From assembly GCA_003140935.1 (NCBI GenBank), contig PLLJ01000034.1:46098-79504 (forward strand): DNA of 33,407 bases, given 5' to 3'. The DNA is from Candidatus Omnitrophota bacterium. GTDB taxonomy: Bacteria; Omnitrophota; Omnitrophia; Omnitrophales; Aquincolibacteriaceae. The notes under the pieces are model-generated. The model did not search any database. It saw only the letters and a list, made by a program, of their open reading frames with translations, and was not told where the DNA came from. Both the position numbers and the translations under genes were made by a program. The first letter of the stretch is position 1; every line of letters begins with the position of its first letter. Of the stretch, positions 16,191-24,900 are shown piece by piece.

Positions 16191-18056
16191 TTATTTAATG
16201 ATATCCGATTCAAGCCATTCGTACTGCCCGCTTAGAACTATTTTTGCAACGGCTTTTTTGAGGCCATCCTGGTTATAACAAACTTCATGAAATTGACGAG
16301 CAATCTTTGTCCGGGTCGTGCGACAAAAAAGATCGGCAAGGAGCGTTAGATCCTTCTCGGAGATTCCGTTTTTGATCTTGCTTGCCACGTAGGAACAGAC
16401 CACGGAGATGGCGAAAAGATCACATCCGATCTTCACGAATCGGGCAGCCAAACTTTCTTTTTTCGCCATCGCCTGTTGATAAATCATCATGCTGTGAAAC
16501 ACGCTGCGTGCGAGACGCCGGGTCATGCGTTTGGCATAGATGAGATGCTGTTTAAGCTTGGCCGGGATCCCGTTTGCGTTGCTGAATCCGAAGACGGGCA
16601 GCCAAAGCCCCGGATACCAGCATGCATAAGAAACGCCCATGTCAAAAATAGCTTTTAATTTTGAAAAAATCCCGGCTCGAGGGTTGAAAAGCGGGAGCAT
16701 GCGCTTGAGATGGATGTCCAGGGCTTCGCGCGTGATAAAGAGATCCATGATCTCGCTTGTCCCTTCGATGATCGTGCTGATCCTGGCATCGCGAACCAGG
16801 CGCTCAATGGGATAAGCAGTTTCATCTTCTCCCCTTTCACTTAATGATCTCGAAGTCTCATATCCGCGGCCGCCCCGGATCTGCAAAGCTTCGTTCGTGA
16901 CATCCAAGCACATTTCCGTGCAAAACTTCTTCGCGACCGCGGTCTCGAGCCGGATATCCGCATGAGCCCGCATGGCTGCGTGGGTCACATACCAAGTCAT
17001 GGCCTCCATCGCCAGGACCGAGGCGGCCATTCCGGCAAGTTTATCGGCAACGGCTTCATGTTCGCCTATCGGAGCACCCCACTGTACGCGTTTCGCGGCC
17101 CAGATCCTGGAAACGCGCAGCGCGTATTTGGAGGCTCCGGTCACCGCGGCAGGTATCGTCAGGCGGCCTGTGTTAAGCGTGGTCAGAGCAAGCTTTAGCC
17201 CCTCTCCTTCTCCCGCCACGATATTCTCGCGCGGCACTTTGACATTGGTGAATTTCAGAAGGCCGATCTTTGCACCATGTATCCCCATGAATTCGCAGCG
17301 GTGCTTGACCTCAAAACCCGGGGTGTTCGTTTCCACGATGAACGCCGTGATCTGTTTTTTTTCCTTCCCGTGAACCATTTTGGGCGGCGTCAGCGCCATG
17401 ACGATCAGGATGTCCGCGATCACGCCGTTCGTGCACCACAACTTCTCACCGTTCAGCAGAAAATACTTTCCATCCTCGATCGGTGTGGCCGTGGTGGTTA
17501 TTTTGCTCGGATCGCTGCCGGCACCCGGCTCTGTAAGCGCAAATCCCGAGATCGCATCCTTGCGGAACCGGGGCAGGTATTTTTTCTTCTGCTCTTCGGT
17601 GCCAAAATCAAGAAGCGGTTGGGGAACTCCGATGCTCTGATGCGCCGAAAGAAGGGCCGAGGTGGAACCGCAATAGCTGGAGATCAGATGCATCACTCTT
17701 CCATAATTCACCTTGCTCATGCCCAATCCCCCGTAGCTTTCGGGGATCTTAAGAGCAAAGGCGCCCATTTCAAAAAGTTTCCGGATCACCCCTTCAGGGA
17801 TCTCCCCTGTCAGGTCCACTTGTTCCGGATCAAGTTCTTCACACAGGAGTCTTTCGATCGCCGCCAGATACTCGTCGCCCTTCTTCTTATCTTCCGGAGT
17901 CTGCTCCGGGAAAGGATGGACCAGGTCCCAAAGATATTTCCCGTCGTACAACCCCCGCAAAAAACTTCCCTGTTTCCATTCCGTCTGGCGGGACGCCTCG
18001 GCTACCTCGAGGGAGGCCCGTTCTTCTTTCCCGACTTTTTTCCCAAACATGTCCAT
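16191..18056 (-). CDS. Acyl-CoA dehydrogenase, long (VLCAD/ACAD9-like)
   Basis: This 621-residue flavoprotein should catalyse the first step of fatty-acid beta-oxidation, oxidising acyl-CoA to trans-2-enoyl-CoA and passing electrons to ETF. Landmarks of the family are FALTEPGAGSD (flavin/substrate segment), LWCTNG, the F-x-N-V-x-V-P-x-x-N-I segment, QIRGGRGYE and IIEGTSEI, where Glu431 matches the catalytic base of MCAD-type enzymes. After the roughly 440-residue core comes a helical extension of about 180 residues, as in very-long-chain enzymes that associate with membranes. An AGGAG ribosome site lies 7 nt before the ATG. It is the last gene of the operon, 42 nt after the FadB-like gene. 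The substrate chain length is inferred only from the extension. Confidence 0.9.
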   Translation of the reverse strand: MDMFGKKVGKEERASLEVAEASRQTEWKQGSFLRGLYDGKYLWDLVHPFPEQTPEDKKKGDEYLAAIERLLCEELDPEQVDLTGEIPEGVIRKLFEMGAFALKIPESYGGLGMSKVNYGRVMHLISSYCGSTSALLSAHQSIGVPQPLLDFGTEEQKKKYLPRFRKDAISGFALTEPGAGSDPSKITTTATPIEDGKYFLLNGEKLWCTNGVIADILIVMALTPPKMVHGKEKKQITAFIVETNTPGFEVKHRCEFMGIHGAKIGLLKFTNVKVPRENIVAGEGEGLKLALTTLNTGRLTIPAAVTGASKYALRVSRIWAAKRVQWGAPIGEHEAVADKLAGMAASVLAMEAMTWYVTHAAMRAHADIRLETAVAKKFCTEMCLDVTNEALQIRGGRGYETSRSLSERGEDETAYPIERLVRDARISTIIEGTSEIMDLFITREALDIHLKRMLPLFNPRAGIFSKLKAIFDMGVSYACWYPGLWLPVFGFSNANGIPAKLKQHLIYAKRMTRRLARSVFHSMMIYQQAMAKKESLAARFVKIGCDLFAISVVCSYVASKIKNGISEKDLTLLADLFCRTTRTKIARQFHEVCYNQDGLKKAVAKIVLSGQYEWLESDIIK

Positions 18057-18098
18057 ACCCTGTCTCCTGTCGTAAGATCGCTATGAAATATCCCAATA

Positions 18099-20201
18099 TC
18101 AGTAAAACGTTTGCCTGTTTTTCGCCAAGTTCACGAGATACGGCGAGGGTACGAGGCGTACACCATTCGCCCCTCCGGAGAAGCGGCTCAGATCTTCAAC
18201 AACACTCCCAAGACCCATATGATCGGCATAACGGAGCAACCCCGCGCGGAACGGCGGAAAGCCCACCCCCATGATCATGCCGATATCCACGCCTCCCGCT
18301 TCCTTGGCCACTTTCTCGTCAAGGCAGCGGCTCGCTTCATTGATCATACTATAGATCAGCCGCTTCAGGATCTCTTCGTCCGAAATGACCCGCAATGACC
18401 GTGGCAGCTCGATACTTGGATTCGGCTCTATCTTTTTTCCGCGGTGATGGTAAAAACCGAACCCCGTTTTTTTCCCGAAATATTTTTTTTCTTTGAGGAC
18501 TTCGAGGATCGAGGCCATCTTCATCCGCTCGCCATAAGCATTCTCCATGATATGAGCAACCTTACAAGCCATGTCGATCCCGATGTGGTCCATAAGTTCC
18601 GCAGGCCCCATCGGCATCCCGAAGCGCTTGGCGACGGAATCGACCCGCTGTGGGCTCACACCCTCCTCTATCAGAAGACCCGCTTCGTTCAGGTATGGAG
18701 CCAGGATGCGATTGACAAGAAAACCGCGCACATCTTTCACAATAATCACTGTTTTCCCGAGCCTGCGCGCAAATTGGACGGTCCGTTCGATCGTTTCCTG
18801 GCTCGTTACATCGGCCGGGATCACTTCAACGAGTGGCATGCGGTGAACAGGATTGAAAAAGTGAAGCCCGATGACCCGCTCAGGATGAAGCGTCCCCTTC
18901 GCCATTTCATTGATCGAAAGGGATGAAGTGTTGGAAGCCAGGATCGTTCTGGGTCCGGTGATCTCGCTGAGTTCACGAAAAACCTTTTGTTTGATACCAA
19001 GGTCCTCCACCACGGCTTCGATAATGAACCCGGAGCGGCGCATGCCTTCCTGAGTCAGTCCCGCGGAGATCAGGCACATTTTCCGGTCCCTCTCAAAGGG
19101 TTTCATCTTTTTTCTGCGCACAGATTCAGAATAAAGACGGTAGGCTTCGCGCAAAGCCCCTCCCAAGGCTTCCGTATTAATATCTTTAACGCGCACGGGA
19201 ATATTCCGGTTACTCAAAAGCTGGGCAATCCCCCCTCCCATAACGCCGGCCCCTATCACCCCGGCCTGAAGGACCGGCTCGGGACCGAGTTTCAGGTCCG
19301 TCCACGGGAATTTTTTGTACCGCTCATTGAGAAAATAAAGCCGGATCAGGCACTTCGAGACCTCCGTGCCTGCAAGGTCCGCAAATCCTTCGCTTTCGAT
19401 CCGGGAACCTTGATCCACAGAAAGCCCGTAGGTTTTCCGGATCACCTCGAGCACTTTGAGTGGGGCGGGATAAAAACCGTGCGTCTTCTTGAGTGCGTTT
19501 TTCTTCGCCGTGTGATAGACCAGCATGCGACCCAGCGGGTTTTTTTCGAAGAACCACGGCAGAGGCTGCCTCATGACCTTTTCTGGCCCTGAAACGATGG
19601 CCTTTGCGAATTCGATCGCCTGGGAAATGATGGTTTTTTCAGGGAAAAGCCGGTCGACAAGGCCGGACTTCAAGGCTTCTTTCGCCCCGACCACCTTGCC
19701 CGTCAGGATCAGCGGCAGCGCTTTGACGATCCCGATAAGTTTCGGAAGTCTGAGCGTGCCCCCGAATCCCGGCAGGATCCCGAGCTGAACTTCGGGCAGT
19801 CCGATCTTGACCGCATCCGAAAAACTTGCTACGCGGTACTTACACGCCAACGCAAGCTCGAATCCCCCGCCGAGGCAAGCGCCGTTGATCACCGCGATCG
19901 TCGGGACTTTGATATCCGCGATCATCCGGAGAATGGCTTTTCCTTTCTCGGCCTTTTCGATCATCTGCTCCCGCTCTGTCAGATTTTCGATCTCATGAAT
20001 GTCGGCCCCGGCGATAAAGATCTTTGGTTTCGCGCTTGTCACGAGCACGGCGGAAAGGTCCGTCCGTTTTTGGACGGCGTACAAGACTGCCTGCAATTGC
20101 AACATAGTGACCGTGTCTAGAAGATTGACATCTTTTTCCGGATGATCGAATTCGATCCGCGCGATGCCGTGTTCTTCTTTCAGATGGATATGCGCTGTCA
20201 T
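18099..20201 (-). CDS. fadJ: FadB/FadJ-type bifunctional enoyl-CoA hydratase / 3-hydroxyacyl-CoA dehydrogenase
   Basis: A 700-residue fusion of two beta-oxidation activities. The N-terminal crotonase domain has an IAGADIHEI oxyanion-hole segment and the two catalytic glutamates in GGGFELALA (Glu115) and GLPEVQLG (Glu137). The central NAD-binding fold begins with GVIGAGVMGGGIA, and GLHFFNPVHRMPLVEVI carries the dehydrogenase catalytic His. A C-terminal helical domain follows (GFLVNRILAPYLNEA, then LIYSMINEASRCLDE). The length matches the FadB/FadJ family. The start codon lies 2 nt after the thiolase stop, and its GGAG ribosome site sits in the thiolase's last codons, so the two are translationally coupled and probably form the alpha/beta trifunctional complex. 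Choosing FadJ over FadB as the name is uncertain; no isomerase or epimerase role can be read from the sequence. Confidence 0.93.
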   Translation of the reverse strand: MTAHIHLKEEHGIARIEFDHPEKDVNLLDTVTMLQLQAVLYAVQKRTDLSAVLVTSAKPKIFIAGADIHEIENLTEREQMIEKAEKGKAILRMIADIKVPTIAVINGACLGGGFELALACKYRVASFSDAVKIGLPEVQLGILPGFGGTLRLPKLIGIVKALPLILTGKVVGAKEALKSGLVDRLFPEKTIISQAIEFAKAIVSGPEKVMRQPLPWFFEKNPLGRMLVYHTAKKNALKKTHGFYPAPLKVLEVIRKTYGLSVDQGSRIESEGFADLAGTEVSKCLIRLYFLNERYKKFPWTDLKLGPEPVLQAGVIGAGVMGGGIAQLLSNRNIPVRVKDINTEALGGALREAYRLYSESVRRKKMKPFERDRKMCLISAGLTQEGMRRSGFIIEAVVEDLGIKQKVFRELSEITGPRTILASNTSSLSINEMAKGTLHPERVIGLHFFNPVHRMPLVEVIPADVTSQETIERTVQFARRLGKTVIIVKDVRGFLVNRILAPYLNEAGLLIEEGVSPQRVDSVAKRFGMPMGPAELMDHIGIDMACKVAHIMENAYGERMKMASILEVLKEKKYFGKKTGFGFYHHRGKKIEPNPSIELPRSLRVISDEEILKRLIYSMINEASRCLDEKVAKEAGGVDIGMIMGVGFPPFRAGLLRYADHMGLGSVVEDLSRFSGGANGVRLVPSPYLVNLAKNRQTFY

Positions 20202-20203
20202 GG

Positions 20204-21481
20204 TTATCTCTCCAGGATAAGGGCCGCGCCTTGACCGCCCCCGACGCAGGCCGAAACAAGCCCTCGCCGCAGGGACCGCCGTTTCATTTCCTTCAGACAG
20301 GTGAGCACAAGACGCGCCCCACTTGTCCCTACCGGATGTCCTAGAGCGATCGCACCTCCGTTCACGTTCAACTTTTCCAAAGGGATCTCGCCTACCGGTA
20401 TTCCGGATGGGAAATGTTTCTTACTGAATTCTTCGGACGCAAGCCCGCGCAGACAAGCCAGGACCTGGACCGCAAAAGCCTCGTTGATCTCAAAAAGATC
20501 GATGTCTTTCAGGGACATTTTGTTCCGTCGCAGGATCTTCTCGATCGCGATCGCCGGACCGAGCCCCATGCGTGCCGGTTCAAGTCCCACATAAAGATAA
20601 TCCCGCAAGAAACCCAGGGCTTCATAGCCCAATTGCTTTGCTTTTTCTTCCGGCATGATGAGAAGCACGCAGGCCCCGTCTGTGATCTGCGACGCATTTC
20701 CGGCCGTGACCGTCCCCGTATGTTTCTCAAAGATCGGCTTAAGCTTTTGAAGCGCTTCGTAGGTCTGATTTTTACGGATCCCGTTATCATCCCGGACACA
20801 TACTTTGTAATCGGGAGGAACGAGTACGTCCATGGTTTCTTCGCGCAGTTTATCCTTGGAAATCTCGGCGCGCCGGTGGCTTTCCAAAGCGAAACGGTCC
20901 TGCTCCGCACGCGAGATCCCGAAATCCTTGGCAAGAAGCTCGGCTGTTTGCCCCATATTCAACCCGCAGGCCGGGTCGGTCAGACCGAGCACCAAGGACG
21001 GCGTCGGAGCGAAGTGGTGTGGGCGCATTTTCGTGATGATTTTCAATTTTTGAAGGATAGTCTTGGCTTTGGAGAGTTTCAGGAAAAGTGTTGCGGTCTC
21101 TTTTTTGAAAAGCATCGGCATGTTGGACATGGATTCCGTACCGCCTGCGATCACGATTTCATCCACTCCACATTGTATCTTTTCGGCTGCGCTCGTGATC
21201 GCCTCGAACCCCGAAGCGCAGTTGCGTCCCACGGTGTAGGCCCTTTTCTCCTGCGGGATCCCGGCAAGAAGGCTGATCACACGCGCCACGTTCGCGGCTT
21301 CCGCGGGCTGACCCACGCACCCCATCACCACTTCATCGACCAGGCGACTGTCAAACTCGGTCCGCTGAAGAAGTTCGGTCACGCACAAAGCGCCGAGTTG
21401 ATGGGCCGGGATAGTGTCAAAGGATTCCCAGGCCTTGATAAAGGGCGTCCGGACACCGTTGACGATTGCGATCCTCTTCAT
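20204..21481 (-). CDS. fadI: Acetyl-CoA C-acyltransferase (3-ketoacyl-CoA thiolase, FadI/FadA type)
   Basis: This 425-residue thiolase cleaves 3-ketoacyl-CoA to acetyl-CoA and a shortened acyl-CoA. The catalytic set is complete: nucleophile Cys88 in GRNCASG, NEAFA, His382 in GGAIALGHPVG, and Cys412 in SACVGGGQG. The length, and the insertion after the GTESMSN motif (about residues 125-165), fit the FadI/trifunctional-beta branch better than the shorter acetoacetyl-CoA thiolases. It is the first gene of the operon, with a GGGGGA ribosome site before ATG 21481 and a candidate promoter and operator about 120 nt upstream. The next gene follows after 2 nt, as in operons for the membrane- or complex-forming trifunctional enzyme. 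The exact paralog name is an inference. Confidence 0.92.
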   Translation of the reverse strand: MKRIAIVNGVRTPFIKAWESFDTIPAHQLGALCVTELLQRTEFDSRLVDEVVMGCVGQPAEAANVARVISLLAGIPQEKRAYTVGRNCASGFEAITSAAEKIQCGVDEIVIAGGTESMSNMPMLFKKETATLFLKLSKAKTILQKLKIITKMRPHHFAPTPSLVLGLTDPACGLNMGQTAELLAKDFGISRAEQDRFALESHRRAEISKDKLREETMDVLVPPDYKVCVRDDNGIRKNQTYEALQKLKPIFEKHTGTVTAGNASQITDGACVLLIMPEEKAKQLGYEALGFLRDYLYVGLEPARMGLGPAIAIEKILRRNKMSLKDIDLFEINEAFAVQVLACLRGLASEEFSKKHFPSGIPVGEIPLEKLNVNGGAIALGHPVGTSGARLVLTCLKEMKRRSLRRGLVSACVGGGQGAALILER

Positions 21482-21610
21482 CGATTCCCCCTTTTCGCCT
21501 TTTAGGCTTGCGGACGACGGTCCACGATCTCCTTGGCCTTTACGGCCGATCCCAATTCTAACTATTTCTCATTTCCTCAGGTATGACAAACACGATAAAA
21601 TCAAAATTAT

Positions 21611-21640
21611 CTCATAAGATATCGACATTTTGTCGTTCAA
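21611..21640 (-). promoter_or_regulatory. Candidate promoter and operator of the fad operon
   Basis: On the minus strand TTGAAC (21640-21635) and TATGAG (21616-21611) are 18 nt apart. Inside the spacer is the perfect palindrome CGACA-TTT-TGTCG (21623-21635), which also overlaps the -35 by one base. A repressor bound there would block RNA polymerase. Acyl-CoA-responsive repressors (TetR- or GntR-type FadR) commonly control such operons, but no regulator gene is in the window. Confidence 0.35.
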
Positions 21641-21818
21641 GAGTTTCCCGAACCAGGCCTCGTCTACCGAGCTGTGCGTTCAAATAAGTGTTCCGTTTTC
21701 CTTGCACGCTTTGCGGTTCAAGCACCTGCATGAACTACCTACCCACGTAACGGCATTTTTCCTTCTAATTTGAGCGTACGTCCCCCTTTTAAATTTGAAG
21801 AAAATGAAAGGTAAGACA

Positions 21819-21939
21819 GAACGCAAACGCAAGGGTACGCGAGGCCTAGAAATGGCGCGGGAAGCAAGTAAGGATAGGATCAAAGGGCGAGCGCAAGCTG
21901 CCTTCGTTTGCGTTCAGACTGACACTTGCGCCAGCCCTT
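21819..21939. repeat. Two interleaved inverted repeats (pseudoknot topology)
   Basis: Arm A GAACGCAAACG (21819-21829) pairs perfectly with CGTTTGCGTTC (21905-21915). Arm B AAGGGCGAGCGCAAG (21883-21897) pairs at 13 of 15 positions with CTTGCGCCAGCCCTT (21925-21939). The order is A-B-A'-B'. On the plus strand arm B' is followed by ATTTTTA, like a terminator; on the minus strand it lies about 20 nt after the GH94 stop codon. Confidence 0.5.
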
Positions 21940-21960
21940 GATTTTTAAAAAGTCAGCACT

Positions 21961-24900
21961 TCAACCGGCAAAGGTCGCTTTAATGGGACTCGCGGACACA
22001 TCCCGAGACACTTTGAACACTCTCAGAGCGCCGCGCGATTTATCGAGATCATTCGGAAGCACGAGTTGGTTTTTTACCACCAAGGCCCCTACCACGCCTT
22101 CCATTGCCTGCCGGAGCATCCATCCCGCGGCTCCGGTGTAGCCGTGCCAGATCATCCGTCCCGGCTCAAAAGTGGTCAAGATGTCCGCCGATTGTTTGTT
22201 CGGCTGTCCGCCGTAGATTTCGATCTCATGCATATGCGCGATCGGTGAGACCTTGAGCCATAACCGGTACGCGGTCTCGCGGTATTTCGCCGCATTCACC
22301 GAATCGCCGCGTTTCTCGAATTCTTCGGCCAAAAGACGCGCCGCTCTTACGAGCCACTGAACTCCGTGACAATACATACCATTCTCTCTGACGCCTTCCG
22401 GATATTTGCTGCTTCGACCGAGATAAGGCTTCGTATCTTCGCGCAAAGCCGGCCACCCGAGCAGGATCGCGTTATCCTTCTCGAGGACTTGCAGGGCTGT
22501 ATTGAAGATCGTCACACCGCGCTCAAAATTGATACCCGACATGACCGACCAGGCCGCGGTCAGGGCGTCGATCTCCCACACCCCGCTGCCCTTGACACCG
22601 ATCTCGGTCCCGTCATCGTGAAAGGCGCGCAGATACCGGTCACCCCGCCATGTCTTTTCGAGGGCCACCTTGAGCGCTTCTATTTTTTGCGCATAATAAG
22701 CTTTCTTTGCATCGCCTTCTTTTTGACCGATGATATCGATCATCTCCTTCAGAATATAGTAGAGAAAGAAGCCGAGCCACACGCTCTCGCCATGACCTTC
22801 GCTCCCGATCTCGTCCAATCCATCATTCCAGTCACCAACCCCCATGAGCGGCAGACCGTTCTTGCCCGTGCGCTGTTTGATCACCAGATCGATCGACTTC
22901 ATGCAATGCTTGTAGAGCGTATCCGCCCGCGTCGTACGGTGATACAAATGCCCCCACCCCTGCTTGTTTTTCGGCAAGGGCGCGAACGGAAACTCGGAGA
23001 TAAGATACGCAGCCATTTCATCCAGGATCGTATGGTCCCCCGTCGCCCGGACATATTCCGCCGTGCCCCAGGCCAGCCAAAGCGGATTGTCGGAGGCATG
23101 AGAGCGGCATGAGAACGCCGCGCGCCCGTCGGTCAACGTAAAAAACCAGTGGGTCACGTCGCCTTCCACAAATTGCTGGGACGCGTGCAAAAGGATCTGC
23201 TTGCGTGCCAGGGCCGGATCCACCCACATCAGGTTCACGGTGTCCTGAAGCTGGTCACGGAAACCAAAGGCGCCGCTCGTCTGATAGAACCCGCGCCGGG
23301 CCCAAATGCGCTCGGCCAGGGCCTGATACTTAAGCCAGTTCTGATACCGGTCGAACTCCGGTTGATTGGTCTCGACCTTGACCGTTCCCATGAGCCCGAG
23401 CCACCACTGGCGCGTACCCTCTAGCTCCTTGCGAACGGTCTCGAGATTCTTGTATTTTTGCACCAACGCAACGGCACTTTTATGGTCTTCCGCCTGGCCG
23501 AGCACGATCGCGACCGTGCATTCGCCGCGGGCCGGGATCTCGACCGTCCCCACAAAGCCCGCGATCTGTCCGGCATCGGTCAGCTCTGTCGCATCGGACA
23601 CGGCATTCTCCACCATGAACGGACGCTTGACGCCGCGACGCGATCCGAAGAACCGGCCGCGCTTCGTCTCCACGCAATCCGCCGGGATCGACATCGAAGC
23701 GAACGCCCATCCGGAACGGAAGATATTGCGGCAATTCGAAAAGTAAAGTGCATCCGAAGGCTTGTCGTGGCGTACCTCAAGCGGCCCCGATTTCTCCGGC
23801 TGAAAGGACAACACCATCTGAAAATAAGGCGCGATCCGCATGCGCCGCGGCTTGTCCTCGTCGTTTTTCAGGGTCAATAAATACACGCCGAGTGGATCCG
23901 CCGGCGGCACATAGACGGTCAGTTGGGATGAAAGATTCCCGTCTTTCATGCGGAAAACCGCCGTCCCGTCCACGCTGAACTCCGACTCGTGCTTGGCATT
24001 ATTGTCATTCAAGGGCTGATATGTCGGCGAATACCATTCGTCACGGTCCGGATCATAGAGATAGATCGCTTCTGTCGGTGTTTCTTTCGTCACCGTGTCC
24101 GGCCAGTCTGGCGTCAGACGGTTTTGCTGGGAATTGCCGTTGCACGACGTGTGGAGTCCCCGGTTCGTCACCATCGTCGAATGGATCGCATTCGACATGG
24201 CGTGATCGAAAGGACGCGGCGTGTAAGGCGTCAACACCTTCAGCTTATTCCCGTTGTCCAGATATTCATAATAAGGTTGCGGCGTTCCGGGCGGGATCTC
24301 TCCGTGGCCGATCAAAAGCGCGCGATGTTTTTTTGACGAAAGCACGGGGCCCTGGGCCGGGCTTGGTTTGAGATATTTCGCGATCATCTCAAGCGCCACT
24401 TTCTTATCCTTGGAGTAACCGATCATGAGACGCAGCGTCGCGGTCGCCTTGGGCGCCACAAGCGCATTCACCATCAAACTGCCGATCGGATCAAACGTCG
24501 GGTAGGCCGCCGTGTCCTTGGCCGGCAGAAAATCCAATGTCTCCAAGCTGCGCGGCGACCAAACGCTCTGACCGCGACCGATAAAATCCACCCGCCCGGT
24601 ATGAAAACCCTCCGGCGCGATATCCGAGGCCAGAAGCCCCATGGATTTTGTGCTCTTTTGCCATGACAAGATCGCGTTGGCTCCGGCGACGTATTCCATT
24701 TCCGGATATAAGCGGGCGTACTGTGTGTGAAAACGGTCATGCAAGCCGCCGTTCAAGACCCATTCAAGATAAGGCACGACCTTCAATTGACGCGACCTTT
24801 CGGTCAGATTCTCGATCGTGATCTTCCAAAGCTCCGCCGTACTGTCCATGTCCGGAAGACTGATCTCGATCGTCGTCTTCACTCCATGGCTTGCGTTGAT

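Larger units (their letters stand above)
21482..21960. other. 479-bp intergenic region between the GH94 gene and the fad operon
   Basis: It contains the fad promoter and operator candidate (21611-21640), small GC hairpins in the fad leader (GCCTTTTAGGC near 21497, GGCC-N5-GGCC near 21536), and two interleaved inverted repeats (21819-21939). A 67-codon frame here (21680-21883, minus) has no ribosome site or recognisable features and is not called. Confidence 0.5.

Noticed and set aside
17277..18086. 269-codon plus-strand frame opposite the acyl-CoA dehydrogenase
   Set aside because: Antisense shadow; the minus-strand protein is clearly the real one.
20414..21505. 363-codon plus-strand frame opposite the thiolase gene
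   Set aside because: It is the antisense shadow of a thiolase with all catalytic motifs; its protein has no recognisable features.
21680..21883. 67-codon minus-strand frame in the intergenic gap
   Set aside because: No ribosome site, no recognisable composition or motif, and it overlaps the inverted repeats.
22366..23112. 248-codon plus-strand frame opposite the GH94 catalytic domain
   Set aside because: Shadow of a conserved enzyme domain.
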